Part shown: in pieces, positions 28,203-36,911 of the stretch
How the letters are laid out: every line of letters begins with the position of its first letter
How positions within the stretch are numbered: the stretch's first letter is position 1
NCBI GenBank assembly: GCA_035459025.1
Contig: DATHYT010000085.1
Coordinates: forward strand, 62,001-126,000
DNA from: JAABQT01 sp035459025
Lineage (GTDB): Bacteria > Pseudomonadota > Gammaproteobacteria > Burkholderiales > SG8-39
Reading direction: 5' to 3'
DNA: 64,000 bases
Notes under the pieces: generated by a model
Told to the model about the DNA's origin: nothing
Seen by the model: only the letters and a program-made list of their open reading frames with translations
Databases searched by the model: none
Translations under genes and position numbers: made by a program

Positions 28203-29792
28203 ATGTCGCAGGTGATTGGAGTGCCAAGGGAGTCGGCTGCCGACGAAAAGCGCGTGGCGACGGTGCCCGAGGTCGCGCAAAAGCTGATCAAGCTCGGCTT
28301 CAAGGTGATGGTGCAATCGGGCGCGGGCGCCGGCGCGAACTTCGACGATGCGTCCTACGAGGCGGTAGGCGCGCAAATCGCGCCGGACGCCAAGGCCCTC
28401 TGGTCCGCGGCGGACATCGTCTTCAAGGTGCGTGCGCCCACGGCTGAAGAGGTCGGTCTGATGCGCGGGAGCCAGACGCTGGTCTCTTTCATCTGGCCGG
28501 CGCAGAACTCCGAGCTGATGCAGAGCCTCGCGGCGCGCGGGGTCACCGTGCTGGCGATCGACTCGCTGCCGCGCATGCTGAGCCGCGCCCAGAAGATGGA
28601 CGCGTTGACCTCCATGGCCAGCATCTCCGGCTACCGCGCCGTCGTCGAGGCCGCCAACGCCTTCGGCCGCTTCTTCAACGGCCAGGTGACCGCCGCCGGA
28701 AAGATTCCTCCGGCCAAGGTGTTCATCGCCGGCGCCGGCGTGGCCGGCCTGTCCGCGATCGGCACCGCCGTCGGGTTGGGCGCCATCGTGCGCGCCAACG
28801 ACACCCGGGCCGAGGTGGCTGACCAGGTGGTGTCGATGGGCGGCGAGTTCGTGAAGGTCGACTACGAGGAAGAAGGCGCCGGCGGTGGCGGCTACGCCAA
28901 GGTGATGAGCGAAGGCTTCCAGCAGGCCCAGCGCGAGATGTACGCGAAGCAGGCGAGGGAGGTGGACATCATCATCACCACCGCGCTGATTCCGGGCAAG
29001 CCCGCGCCGCGGCTGATCACGGCCGACATGGTGCGTAGCATGAAGCCGGGCAGCGTCATCGTCGACATGGCTGCGGAGCAGGGCGGCAACTGCGAGCTGA
29101 CCGAGGCCGGCAAGGCCGTGGTGAAGCACGGCGTCACGATCATCGGCTATACGGACCTGCCCAGCCGGCTCGCCAAACAGTCCTCGACGCTGTATGCGAC
29201 CAACCTGTTCCGCCTTGCCGAGGAGCTGTGCAAGGGCAAGGACGGCGTCATCGACGTCAACATGGAAGACGACGCCATCCGCGGCCTGACGGTCATCAAG
29301 CAGGGCAGCATCACCTGGCCGCCGCCGCCGCCCAAGCTGCCGGCGCCGCCGGCCGCCGCCAAGCCGGCGGCCGCGCCGCCCGCGCCCAAGGGGCACGGCC
29401 ACGGCGCCGGCGCGCCGCGCTCGGGCAGGGCGATGGCGATCACGTTCGTGGTGGCCGCGCTGCTGTTCTGGTTCATCGGCGCCAATGCGCCGGCGTCGTT
29501 CCTCAACCACTTCACGGTGTTCGTGCTCGCTTGCTTCGTGGGCTACATGGTGGTGTGGAACGTCACCCCGGCGCTGCACACGCCGCTGATGAGCGTCACC
29601 AACGCGATCAGCAGCATCATCGCCATCGGCGCGCTGATCCAGATCGCGCCGCCGCTCGCCGCGGGCGCCGGGGCCGACCGGCCGGAGACCTGGATCCAGT
29701 GGCTCGCGGTGGTCGCCATCGGCCTTACCGCGATCAACATGTTCGGCGGCTTCGCCGTGACGCAGCGCATGCTGCAGATGTTCCGCAAGTAA
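28203..29792 (+). CDS. pntA: NAD(P) transhydrogenase subunit alpha
   Basis: A 529-residue alpha subunit. The NAD(H)-binding domain I (about 1-385) shows IGVPRESAADEKRVATVPE, KVFIAGAGVAGLSAIGTAVG and the mobile-loop segment IIGYTDLPSRLAKQSSTLY. A Pro/Ala/Gly-His linker (about 388-425) joins it to four membrane helices with a Thr/Asn-rich GNAIS-like segment (SVTNAISSIIAIGAL). In many alphaproteobacteria these two parts are separate genes (pntAA, pntAB); here they are fused, as in E. coli. With PntB it couples hydride transfer from NADH to NADP+ to proton entry. Ribosome site AAAGGGAG before ATG. Confidence 0.96.
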   Translation: MSQVIGVPRESAADEKRVATVPEVAQKLIKLGFKVMVQSGAGAGANFDDASYEAVGAQIAPDAKALWSAADIVFKVRAPTAEEVGLMRGSQTLVSFIWPAQNSELMQSLAARGVTVLAIDSLPRMLSRAQKMDALTSMASISGYRAVVEAANAFGRFFNGQVTAAGKIPPAKVFIAGAGVAGLSAIGTAVGLGAIVRANDTRAEVADQVVSMGGEFVKVDYEEEGAGGGGYAKVMSEGFQQAQREMYAKQAREVDIIITTALIPGKPAPRLITADMVRSMKPGSVIVDMAAEQGGNCELTEAGKAVVKHGVTIIGYTDLPSRLAKQSSTLYATNLFRLAEELCKGKDGVIDVNMEDDAIRGLTVIKQGSITWPPPPPKLPAPPAAAKPAAAPPAPKGHGHGAGAPRSGRAMAITFVVAALLFWFIGANAPASFLNHFTVFVLACFVGYMVVWNVTPALHTPLMSVTNAISSIIAIGALIQIAPPLAAGAGADRPETWIQWLAVVAIGLTAINMFGGFAVTQRMLQMFRK

Positions 29793-29804
29793 GGGAGACG
29801 ATCC

Positions 29805-31220
29805 ATGTCCGCGACTCTGGCGACGGTCTCTTACATCGGCGCGACCATCCTGTTCATCCTCAGCCTCGGCGGCCTCTCGCACCCGGAGACCTCGCGGCGA
29901 GGCAACCTCTACGGCATCATCGGCATGGCGATCGCCGTGCTGGCGACGGTGTTCGGGCCGCGCGTCACGCCCGCCGGCTACGCCTGGATCATCATCGCCA
30001 TGCTGATCGGCGGCAGCGTCGGCCTGTACGCCTCGCGCATCGTGAGGATGACGCAGATGCCCGAGCTGGTGGCGCTGATGCACAGCCTGGTCGGCCTCGC
30101 TGCGGTGCTGGTGGGTTTCGCCAACTTCATCGACCCGGCGGCCTCGGTGGGCTTCAGCGGCGCGGAGAAGACCATCCACGAGGTGGAGATCTACCTCGGG
30201 ATCCTGATCGGCGCGGTGACCTTCTCGGGGTCGGTGATCGCGTTCGGCAAGCTCTCGGCCAAGATCAGCGGCAAGCCGATGCTGCTGCCCGGGCGCCACT
30301 GGCTGAATCTCGCGGGCCTCGCGGTGGTGCTCTGGTTCGGCTGGCGCTTCATCCAGGCGCACTCGATCGCCGACGGCATGCTGCCGCTGGTGGTGATGAC
30401 CGTGATCGCGCTGCTGTTCGGCATCCACATGGTGATGGCGATCGGCGGCGCCGACATGCCGGTGGTGGTATCGATGCTGAACAGCTACTCCGGCTGGGCG
30501 GCCGCGGCCACGGGCTTCATGCTGTCCAACGACCTGCTGATCGTCACCGGCGCCCTGGTCGGCTCTTCGGGGGCGATCCTGTCCTACATCATGTGCCGCG
30601 CGATGAACCGGCGCTTTTTGGCGGTGATCGCCGGCGGCTTCGGCACCGAGGGCGGGGCCGTGGCTGCCAAGGGCGGCGCGCAGCCCGCGGGCGAGGTCGC
30701 GCCGATCAGCGCGCCCGAGACCGCCGAGCTGCTGCGCGAGGCGAAGAACGTGATCATCGTCCCGGGCTACGGCATGGCGGTGGCGCAGGCGCAGCACACG
30801 GTCTACGAGATCACCCGGCACCTGCGCGAAAAGGGCGTCAACGTGCGCTTTGGCATCCACCCGGTGGCCGGGCGCATGCCGGGCCACATGAACGTCCTGC
30901 TCGCCGAGGCCAAGGTGCCCTACGACATCGTGCAGGAGATGGACGAGCTGAACGACGACTTTCCGCAGACCGACGTCGCCATGGTGATCGGCGCGAACGA
31001 CATCGTGAATCCGGCCGCCCAGGAGGACCCCGCGAGCCCGATCGCCGGCATGCCCGTGCTCGAGGTTTGGAAGGCGAAGACCTCGGTGGTGATGAAGCGC
31101 AGCATGGCCTCGGGTTATGCCGGCGTGGATAACCCGCTCTTCTACAAGGAGAACAACCGCATGCTGTTCGGCGACGCGAAGAAGATGCTCGACGAGGTTC
31201 TGGTTGCCCTGAAGGGCTGA
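29805..31220 (+). CDS. pntB: NAD(P) transhydrogenase subunit beta
   Basis: A 471-residue beta subunit with about nine membrane segments (1-265) and the NADP(H)-binding domain III (about 290-471). The domain III landmarks are VPGYGMAVAQAQH, FGIHPVAGRMPGHMNVLLAEA, VIGANDIVNPAAQ and the KRSMASGYAGVDNPLFY segment. It lies 12 nt after pntA with a GGGAGA site and forms the functional enzyme with it. A GC hairpin after the stop lacks a T-run, so the end of the transcript is unclear. Confidence 0.97.
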   Translation: MSATLATVSYIGATILFILSLGGLSHPETSRRGNLYGIIGMAIAVLATVFGPRVTPAGYAWIIIAMLIGGSVGLYASRIVRMTQMPELVALMHSLVGLAAVLVGFANFIDPAASVGFSGAEKTIHEVEIYLGILIGAVTFSGSVIAFGKLSAKISGKPMLLPGRHWLNLAGLAVVLWFGWRFIQAHSIADGMLPLVVMTVIALLFGIHMVMAIGGADMPVVVSMLNSYSGWAAAATGFMLSNDLLIVTGALVGSSGAILSYIMCRAMNRRFLAVIAGGFGTEGGAVAAKGGAQPAGEVAPISAPETAELLREAKNVIIVPGYGMAVAQAQHTVYEITRHLREKGVNVRFGIHPVAGRMPGHMNVLLAEAKVPYDIVQEMDELNDDFPQTDVAMVIGANDIVNPAAQEDPASPIAGMPVLEVWKAKTSVVMKRSMASGYAGVDNPLFYKENNRMLFGDAKKMLDEVLVALKG

Positions 31221-31278
31221 TCGAAACTCCGGCCGCGGTCCGCAGTCAGACCGCGAATACCAACCCGGGAGAGACCCC

Positions 31279-32115
31279 TTGCAGCGCTCGCTCGTCGCCC
31301 GCCTGCGCGCCCTGACCGACCGGCTCGGCCGCCGCATGAGTGCGCCGACGCTGAAAATCGGCGTCTCGGCGCGCATCCTGCATCCACAGCGCGGCGCGCG
31401 CGGCCTGCAGTCGAAGACGCTGCAGTACCTCGAGCAGACCGCCGCGCACTGGCTCATGTCGCGCGACGTGCTGGTGCTGATGGTGCCCACCGTGGATACC
31501 GGCGGCATCCTCCACCGCAGCAGCATCCGCCTGTCAGACTACGCGCGCCACCTCGACGGCCTGATGCTGCAGGGCGGCGCCGACGTCAGCCCCTTGAGCT
31601 ACGGCGAGGATCCGCTGTCGCGCGAGTGGGCGGGGGACCGTCTGCGCGACGAATACGAGATCGAGCTGCTGCACGAGTTCATCGAGGCGGGCAAGCCGGT
31701 GCTCGGCGTGTGCCGCGGCCTGCAGCTCATCAACGTCGCCTACGGCGGCACGCTCTACCAGGACATCGTGCAGCAGGTGCCCAAGGCGCGGCGCCACGTT
31801 ACCGAGGACTACGAGAAGAATCTGCACGAGGTGCATTTCGAGCCGGCGGGGGCGCTCGCCCGCCTGTACCCGGGCGTCGAGCGCGCGCGCGTCAACTCTA
31901 TCCACCACCAGTCCGTGAAGACCCTGGGCCGCAACCTGCGCGTCGAGGCCTGGTCCGAATCCGACCGCGTCGTCGAGGCGATCCGCGGCACCGGCGCGAG
32001 CTACGTGCTCGGCGTGCAATGGCACCCCGAGTTCCATCCCCCGGGCGACCAGAGCGTGCTCGACAGCGCGCCGATCCTCGACGAATTCCTGCGCGCGGCG
32101 CAGCGCGCGGCCTGA
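31279..32115 (+). CDS. Peptidase C26 family gamma-glutamyl hydrolase-like protein
   Basis: A 278-residue class I glutamine-amidotransferase fold. The nucleophile is C145 in the VLGVCRGLQL elbow, and the catalytic His and Glu sit in GVQWHPEF. The DGLMLQGGADVSP block is typical of the PuuD/C26 family, which hydrolyses gamma-glutamyl bonds such as gamma-glutamyl-GABA. Substrate not decided: a YbdK-like ligase two genes on might point to gamma-glutamyl compounds, but this is inference. TTG at 31279 has GGGAGAG just upstream; ATG at 31336 is the alternative and would drop a basic N-terminus. Confidence 0.85.
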   Translation: MQRSLVARLRALTDRLGRRMSAPTLKIGVSARILHPQRGARGLQSKTLQYLEQTAAHWLMSRDVLVLMVPTVDTGGILHRSSIRLSDYARHLDGLMLQGGADVSPLSYGEDPLSREWAGDRLRDEYEIELLHEFIEAGKPVLGVCRGLQLINVAYGGTLYQDIVQQVPKARRHVTEDYEKNLHEVHFEPAGALARLYPGVERARVNSIHHQSVKTLGRNLRVEAWSESDRVVEAIRGTGASYVLGVQWHPEFHPPGDQSVLDSAPILDEFLRAAQRAA

Positions 32116-32120
32116 GCCCG

Positions 32121-33332
32121 ATGGGCCTCGGCTTTCTGCCCGAACTGCCGCCCGCCTTCGGCCAGCCGGCGCTGTTTGGCGCGCTGCTGCTCGCCGGGCT
32201 GCTGGGCGGCGAGCTGGCGCGGCGGCTGCTCGGGCTGCCGCGCATCACGGGGTACGTGCTCGCCGGGGTGCTGCTCGGACCCCAGGCCTCGGGGCTGCTC
32301 GCCCCCGGCGCGCTCGGCGAGGCGCGCGTGCTGATCGACCTCTCGCTCGGGCTGATCGTGTTCGAGCTCGGCCACCGCCTCGACGTGCAGTGGTTGCACC
32401 GCAACCGTTGGCTGTTCGTCGCCGCTATCGCCGAGAGCGCATTCTGCTTCGGCGCGGTGCTCGGGACGCTCCTCGCCTTCGGTTTCCAGCCGCTGCTCGC
32501 GGCATCCGCCGCGGCCATCGGCACCGCGACGTCGCCCGCGGTGGTGCTGCTGGTGGCGCACGAGCTGCGCGCCTCGGGCCAGGTGACCGAGAGGATGCTC
32601 CTGTTCACCGCCGTGAATTGCGTGCTCGCCTACATCGCGCTGACGCTGCTGCTGCCGTTCCTGCATCTCGAGCACGCGGTAAGCTGGCGCGAAGCCGTGC
32701 TGCACCCCCTCTACATCCTCGGCGGCTCGGCGCTGGTCGGCTCCCTTGCCAGCCTGTCGCTGCTGTGGCTCGCCGGCTGGGTCGGCAAGCGCGAGGACCG
32801 CCAGTTCATCCTGCTCATCGCGCTGGTGGTGCTGGCGGTGGGCGCCGCGCGCAGCCTCAACCTGTCGGTGGTGGTGACCCTCATCATCCTCGGCATGCTG
32901 GCGCGCAACTTCGACTACGAGCAGGTGCTGCTGCCGCTGCGCTTCGGCTACGGCGGGCAGCTGTTCTTCGTCATCCTGTTCGTGCTGACCGGCGCCAGCG
33001 TCGAGTTCACGGCGCTGCCGGGCGTGGCCGCGGCCGTGCTCGCCTTCATCGTCGCGCGCTTTGCCGGCAAGGGCCTCGCCATCCTCGTCTTCGGGCGGCT
33101 CTCGGGGGTGGGTCCGCGCAGCGCCGGGCTGCTCTCGCTTGCGCTGCTGCCGATGTCGGGTCTGGCCGTGGTGATGGTGCTGGACACGCAGGCCCTGTAC
33201 CCGGCGTTCGGCGGCGAACTGGCGGCGGTGGTGCTCACGGCGGTGGCGGTGCTCGAGATCCTCGGGCCCATCGCCACCCAGTTCGCGCTGCGCCGCGCCG
33301 GCGAGGCCGACCCGGCGGCCGGCAGCGCCTGA
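32121..33332 (+). CDS. Monovalent cation:proton antiporter (CPA2/KefB-like), membrane domain only
   Basis: A 403-residue membrane protein with about twelve segments. RITGYVLAGVLLGPQASGLL near residue 40 and AAAIGTATSPAVVLLVAHEL near 135 are the CPA2 landmarks; the family's ion-binding Asp of the TM5 region appears replaced by a Thr-Ser pair (TATSP). There is no C-terminal TrkA-N domain, so nucleotide control as in KefB is missing. Exchange of K+ or Na+ for H+ is inferred from the family. It is 5 nt after the C26 gene and 8 nt before the ligase gene. Confidence 0.8.
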   Translation: MGLGFLPELPPAFGQPALFGALLLAGLLGGELARRLLGLPRITGYVLAGVLLGPQASGLLAPGALGEARVLIDLSLGLIVFELGHRLDVQWLHRNRWLFVAAIAESAFCFGAVLGTLLAFGFQPLLAASAAAIGTATSPAVVLLVAHELRASGQVTERMLLFTAVNCVLAYIALTLLLPFLHLEHAVSWREAVLHPLYILGGSALVGSLASLSLLWLAGWVGKREDRQFILLIALVVLAVGAARSLNLSVVVTLIILGMLARNFDYEQVLLPLRFGYGGQLFFVILFVLTGASVEFTALPGVAAAVLAFIVARFAGKGLAILVFGRLSGVGPRSAGLLSLALLPMSGLAVVMVLDTQALYPAFGGELAAVVLTAVAVLEILGPIATQFALRRAGEADPAAGSA

Positions 33333-33340
33333 GGGCCGAC

Positions 33341-34477
33341 GTGGACGAGACCGATTTCAAGGCCTCGCCGGAGCTCACCTTCGGCGTCGAGCTCGAGTTG
33401 CAGCTGGTGCAGCCGCACGACCTTGACCTGGCGCGCGACGCCGGCGAGCTGCTGGCGCGACTCGAGAAGCTGAAGCTCCCCGGGGCGGTGAAGCCCGAGA
33501 TCACCGAGAGCATGATCGAGCTGAACACCTCGATCCACCGCAGCTATCCCAGCCTGGCCGCGGAGCTCGACGCCATGCGCGATGCGGTGGTGAAGGAAGC
33601 CGGCATGCTGAATCTTCGCGTGTGCGGCGGCGGCTCTCACCCGTTCCACAGCTGGAGCGAGCGGCGCGTGTTCCCCACCGAGCGCTTCCGCCACATCCTC
33701 GAGCGCTACGGCTACCTCGCCAAGCAGTTCACCGTGTTCGGCCAGCACATCCACGTCGGCTGCGCGAGCGGCGACGACGCGGTGTACCTGGTGCACATGA
33801 TGACGCGCTATGTGCCGCATTTCATCGCCCTGTCGGCCGCTTCGCCCTTCTACCAGGGCGAAGACACGTCGTTCCAGTCCTCGCGTCTCACCGCGATTAA
33901 CGCCTTCCCGCTGGCCGGGCATATGCCGTTTGTCGATGACTGGGCGGAGTTCCGCGTGTACTTCGAGAAGTTGCGCGCGCTCGGCGTGGTGGAGAGCATG
34001 AAGGACTTCTACTGGGACATCCGCCCCAAGCCCGAGTACGGCACCGTCGAGATCCGCGTCTGCGACACGCCGCTCAGCGTGGCGCGCGCGGCGCAGCTCG
34101 CCGCCTACGCGCAAGCGCTCGCCAAGTGGCTTCTCGAGCAGCGCCCGCGACAGCCCAAGCGCGCCGTGTACCTGGTGAACGCCTTCAACCGCTTCGAGGC
34201 GGCGCGCTTCGGGCTGCGCGGCCAGCTCATCGACCCGTACGAGGAAGTGAAGCGCCCGCTCGCCGAGGACATCCTTGACGCGCTGGCGGGCGTCATGCCG
34301 CAGGCGGCTGCACTGGAAAGCGCCGACGCGCTGTCGGCGCTCGCCGCCGACGTGCGCCGCGGCTATTCGGACGCCGGCTGGCTGCGCGAGCGCTTCGCCG
34401 CCAACCAGTCGCTCGCGCACACGGTGCGCGAATCCACGGCGCGCTGGGCGGGCGACAAGCCGCGCGCCAGCGGCTAG
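33341..34477 (+). CDS. Carboxylate-amine ligase, YbdK/GCS2 family
   Basis: A 378-residue ATP-dependent ligase of the glutamate-cysteine ligase type 2 family. The ELTFGVELELQLVQPHDLD start, PEITESMIELNTSIH, FGQHIHVGCASGDDAVYL and YGTVEIRVCDTPLS blocks supply the metal, ATP and substrate sites. E. coli YbdK has weak gamma-glutamylcysteine synthetase activity; the true substrate is often unknown. GTG at 33341 is chosen because the homologous region starts at once. Its TAG stop is part of the -10 candidate for the following antiporter operon. Confidence 0.88.
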   Translation: MDETDFKASPELTFGVELELQLVQPHDLDLARDAGELLARLEKLKLPGAVKPEITESMIELNTSIHRSYPSLAAELDAMRDAVVKEAGMLNLRVCGGGSHPFHSWSERRVFPTERFRHILERYGYLAKQFTVFGQHIHVGCASGDDAVYLVHMMTRYVPHFIALSAASPFYQGEDTSFQSSRLTAINAFPLAGHMPFVDDWAEFRVYFEKLRALGVVESMKDFYWDIRPKPEYGTVEIRVCDTPLSVARAAQLAAYAQALAKWLLEQRPRQPKRAVYLVNAFNRFEAARFGLRGQLIDPYEEVKRPLAEDILDALAGVMPQAAALESADALSALAADVRRGYSDAGWLRERFAANQSLAHTVRESTARWAGDKPRASG

Positions 34478-34480
34478 AAT
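34452..34480 (+). promoter_or_regulatory. Candidate promoter of the Mrp-type operon
   Basis: GCGACA (34452-34457), 17-bp spacer, TAGAAT (34475-34480). The TAG is the stop codon of the ligase gene. Predicted start near 34487, 17 nt before mrpE. Confidence 0.4.
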
Positions 34481-34503
34481 CGCGCGCTGCGGCGCACGCA
34501 CCC

Positions 34504-34980
34504 ATGCTCCACTTCGCGATACTTTTCGTCCTGTTCTACGCGTTCTGGATCCTGATGTCGGGATTCTTCACGCCGTTCCTGCTCGCGGCGGGCGCGGCGA
34601 CCAGTCTGGCCGTGGTGTGGTTCGCGCACCGCATGGACCTGGCGGACCGCGAAGGCCATCCCGTGCACCTCCTGTGGTCGGCGCTCACGTACTGGCCGTG
34701 GCTCGTGCGCGAGATCCTGAAATCCGCGCTCGACGTCTCGAAGGTGATTCTCGACCCGCAGCTGCCGGCCTCGCCGACGGTGGTGCAGTTCAAGCCGCGG
34801 CAGAAGACCGTGGTCGGCCTGGTGACCCACGCCAACTCCATCACCCTGACCCCGGGCACGCTGTCCGTCGAGGTGGGGCCCGATCGCTTCCTGGTGCACG
34901 GGCTCACGCGCGAGAGCGCCAACGCGGCGGTCGACAGCGACATGGACCGGCGCGTCGAGCGCTTCGAGCGCAGGCCATGA
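34504..34980 (+). CDS. mrpE: Cation antiporter subunit MrpE/MnhE
   Basis: A 158-residue membrane protein of the MnhE family, first gene of a ten-gene Mrp-type operon. Two hydrophobic segments near the N-terminus are followed by a cytoplasmic domain with the family's LTPGTLSVEV and FLVHGL blocks. MrpE is needed for assembly and activity of the antiporter but does not itself move ions. Its stop overlaps the next start (ATGA). Confidence 0.9.
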   Translation: MLHFAILFVLFYAFWILMSGFFTPFLLAAGAATSLAVVWFAHRMDLADREGHPVHLLWSALTYWPWLVREILKSALDVSKVILDPQLPASPTVVQFKPRQKTVVGLVTHANSITLTPGTLSVEVGPDRFLVHGLTRESANAAVDSDMDRRVERFERRP

Positions 34981-35261
34981 TGTTCGCCGCCGCGGCGCTC
35001 GCGCTGCTCGTCGCGCTCGCCCTGGCGCTCGCGCGCGCGATCGCGGGCCCGACGGTGTTCGACCGCGCGCTTGCCGCCAATTCCATCGGCACGCTCGCCA
35101 TGATGATCCTGGCGGTGTTCGGTTTCCTCACCGGGCGCCCCGAGTTCCTCGATCTCGCCATCCTCTACGGACTGCTCAACGTCATCGGCACGATCGCCGT
35201 GCTCAAGTTCTTCCGCTACGGCGATCTCGGCGACCCGGGCAGGCCGGAGGAAGAGCGGTGA
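34977..35261 (+). CDS. mrpF: Cation antiporter subunit MrpF/MnhF
   Basis: A 94-residue protein with three membrane helices and the MrpF signature RAIAGPTVFDRALAANSIGT at residues 21-40. Overlaps both neighbours by 4 nt (ATGA before, GTGA after), which suggests equal, coupled synthesis of the small subunits. Confidence 0.92.
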   Translation: MMFAAAALALLVALALALARAIAGPTVFDRALAANSIGTLAMMILAVFGFLTGRPEFLDLAILYGLLNVIGTIAVLKFFRYGDLGDPGRPEEER

Positions 35262-35590
35262 ACGTGCTGCTCGAAGCCCTGTCCTGGGCGCTGCTCGCCG
35301 CCGGCGGCGCGTTCTGCGTCATCGGCGCGCTCGGCTTGGTGCGCCTGCACAGCTTCTTTCCGCGCACCCACGCCGCGAGCGTCATCGACTCGGCGGGCGC
35401 CGGGCTGCTGCTCGCCGGCATGCTGCTGCAGGCGGGCTGGACGCTGGTGGCGGTGAAGCTCCTGGTGATCGGGCTGCTCATCTTCTTTGCTTCGCCCACC
35501 GCGACGCACGCGCTTGCCAACGCCGCGCGCGAGCGCGGGGTGGCATACGACGAGATGACCGAGGAGGGGGAGGCGCCATCGAAGCCCTGA
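35258..35590 (+). CDS. mrpG: Cation antiporter subunit MrpG/MnhG
   Basis: A 110-residue protein, three membrane helices, with the MrpG landmarks GLVRLHSFFPRTHAASVIDS and KLLVIGLLIFFASPTATHAL. GTG start with a GGAGGAAGAG ribosome site inside mrpF. A purine-rich GAGGAGGGGGAGG run near its 3' end is well placed as a ribosome site for the next gene, but no usual start codon follows it. Confidence 0.92.
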   Translation: MNVLLEALSWALLAAGGAFCVIGALGLVRLHSFFPRTHAASVIDSAGAGLLLAGMLLQAGWTLVAVKLLVIGLLIFFASPTATHALANAARERGVAYDEMTEEGEAPSKP

Positions 35591-35610
35591 TCATCCAGGC
35601 GCTGCTCACG

Positions 35611-36120
35611 ATGATGGCGGCGACGGTCATCGCCATCATCGCGCAGAGGAACCTGTTCTCGGTGGTGGTGCTCGCCGGCGTCTACAGCTTCCTCATGGCG
35701 ACGGTGCTGGTGGCGCTCGATGCGGTGGACGTCGCCATGACCGAGGCGTCGGTGGGCGCCGGCATCTCGACGGTGCTGCTGCTCGGCGCGCTGTATTTGT
35801 GCGGCGGCGAGGAGGCCAAGCCGATGGCGCGGCCGTGGCTGCCGCTCGCGGTGACGCTGGTGATCGTCGGCGCGCTGGTGTACGGCACCCTCGGCCTGCC
35901 GGCTTTCTCCGATCCCATGGCGCCGATCCATACGCACGTCGTGCCGCGCTACCTGGGCCAGGCGCTCGCCGAAACGGGCGTTCCCAACGTGGTGACCGCC
36001 GTGCTCGCGAGCTACCGCGGCTACGACACGCTCGGCGAAACGGTGGTGGTGTTCACGGCGGGCATAGGCGTGATCGCGCTGCTGCGCCGCGCGCGCCGCG
36101 GCAAGGAGAAGGGCAAGTGA
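35611..36120 (+). CDS. MbhD/DUF4040 plus MbhE-like antiporter subunit
   Basis: A 169-residue membrane protein equal to the C-terminal part of MrpA, here a separate gene as in the archaeal Mbh complexes. Residues 1-70 are the DUF4040/MbhD domain (NLFSVVVLAGVYSFLMATVL, VDVAMTEASVGAGISTVLLL); the rest, with THVVPRYLGQ and VVTAVLASYRGYDTLGET, is MbhE-like. The start is doubtful. ATG at 35611 has no ribosome site and cuts into the first helix; homologous proteins begin about 11 codons earlier, where only ATC (35578) or CTG (35587) is available. Confidence 0.85.
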   Translation: MMAATVIAIIAQRNLFSVVVLAGVYSFLMATVLVALDAVDVAMTEASVGAGISTVLLLGALYLCGGEEAKPMARPWLPLAVTLVIVGALVYGTLGLPAFSDPMAPIHTHVVPRYLGQALAETGVPNVVTAVLASYRGYDTLGETVVVFTAGIGVIALLRRARRGKEKGK

Positions 36121-36539
36121 GGCGCGAGCCCGTCCTGCGCGTGGTGGGCAAGCTGCTCATTCCGTACATGCTGGTGTTCGCCCTGTACGTGCAGTTCCAT
36201 GGCGATTTCGGCCCGGGCGGCGGCTTCCAGGCGGGAGTGATCACGGCGGCGTCGATCATCTTCTACGCGCTCATCTTCGGTCTGCCGGCCGCGCGGCGCG
36301 CAGTACCCGAGGCCCTGGTCGAAGCCATGGTGGCGCTCGGCGCGTTCCTGTACGTGGCGGTCGGCTTTGCCGGGCTCGCGCTCGGCGGCAACTACCTGGA
36401 TTACTTCGTGCTCCACCCCAACCCGGTAGAAGGCCAGCATCGCGGCATCTTCTGGGTCGAGGTCGGCGTGCTGGTCACGGTGTCGGGCGTGATGCTGAAG
36501 ATCTTCTACGTGTTCGCCGGGCGCGGCCGCGAGAGCTGA
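36117..36539 (+). CDS. mrpB: Cation antiporter subunit MrpB/MnhB
   Basis: A 140-residue membrane protein of the MnhB family with four helices. LIPYMLVFALYVQFHGDFGPGG with the GFQAGVITAAS continuation is the family signature. GTG overlaps the previous stop, preceded by AAGGAGAAGGG. Forms part of the small-subunit core with MrpC, F and G. Confidence 0.92.
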   Translation: MRREPVLRVVGKLLIPYMLVFALYVQFHGDFGPGGGFQAGVITAASIIFYALIFGLPAARRAVPEALVEAMVALGAFLYVAVGFAGLALGGNYLDYFVLHPNPVEGQHRGIFWVEVGVLVTVSGVMLKIFYVFAGRGRES

Positions 36540-36542
36540 AGT

Positions 36543-36911
36543 ATGTCGGCGTTCGCGAGTCACTATACCTACTGGGTCACCGTGCTGCTGATGGCCGCGG
36601 GCCTGTACATCATGATCGCGCGCGGCAACCTGGTGAAGAAGCTCATCGGGCTGTCGATCTTCCAGACCTCGGTGTACCTGCTGTACATCGCGCCCGGCAA
36701 GCTGATCGGCGGCACCGCGCCCATCCTGTCCCAGGCCTACAAGGTGTATTCGAACCCGCTGCCGCACGTGCTGATCCTCACCGCGATCGTGGTGGGGATC
36801 GCGACGCTCGCGCTCGGCCTCGCCATCGTGGTGCGCATCCGCGAGGCCTACGGCAGCATCGAGGAAGACGAGATCGTCGCCGCGGACGCGAAGCGCGGGG
36901 ACGGCGAGTGA
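36543..36911 (+). CDS. mrpC: Cation antiporter subunit MrpC/MnhC (NuoK-like)
   Basis: A 122-residue protein with three helices, homologous to NuoK of complex I. GLYIMIARGNLVKKLIGLSI and the DPLPHVLILTAIVVGIA-like block (NPLPHVLILTAIVVGIATLA) are typical; the family Glu in the second half of the fold appears substituted, as common in MrpC. It lies 3 nt after mrpB and overlaps mrpD by 4 nt. Confidence 0.92.
   Translation: MSAFASHYTYWVTVLLMAAGLYIMIARGNLVKKLIGLSIFQTSVYLLYIAPGKLIGGTAPILSQAYKVYSNPLPHVLILTAIVVGIATLALGLAIVVRIREAYGSIEEDEIVAADAKRGDGE

Noticed and set aside
31234..31255. CGCGGTC/GACCGCG hairpin after pntB
   Set aside because: Seven-bp stem with an 8-nt loop and no T-run; too weak to call.
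28188..31526. A 1112-codon open frame antisense to pntAB
   Set aside because: It mirrors the third-position GC bias of pntA and pntB, is full of His/Arg/Asp low-complexity sequence, and matches no protein pattern.
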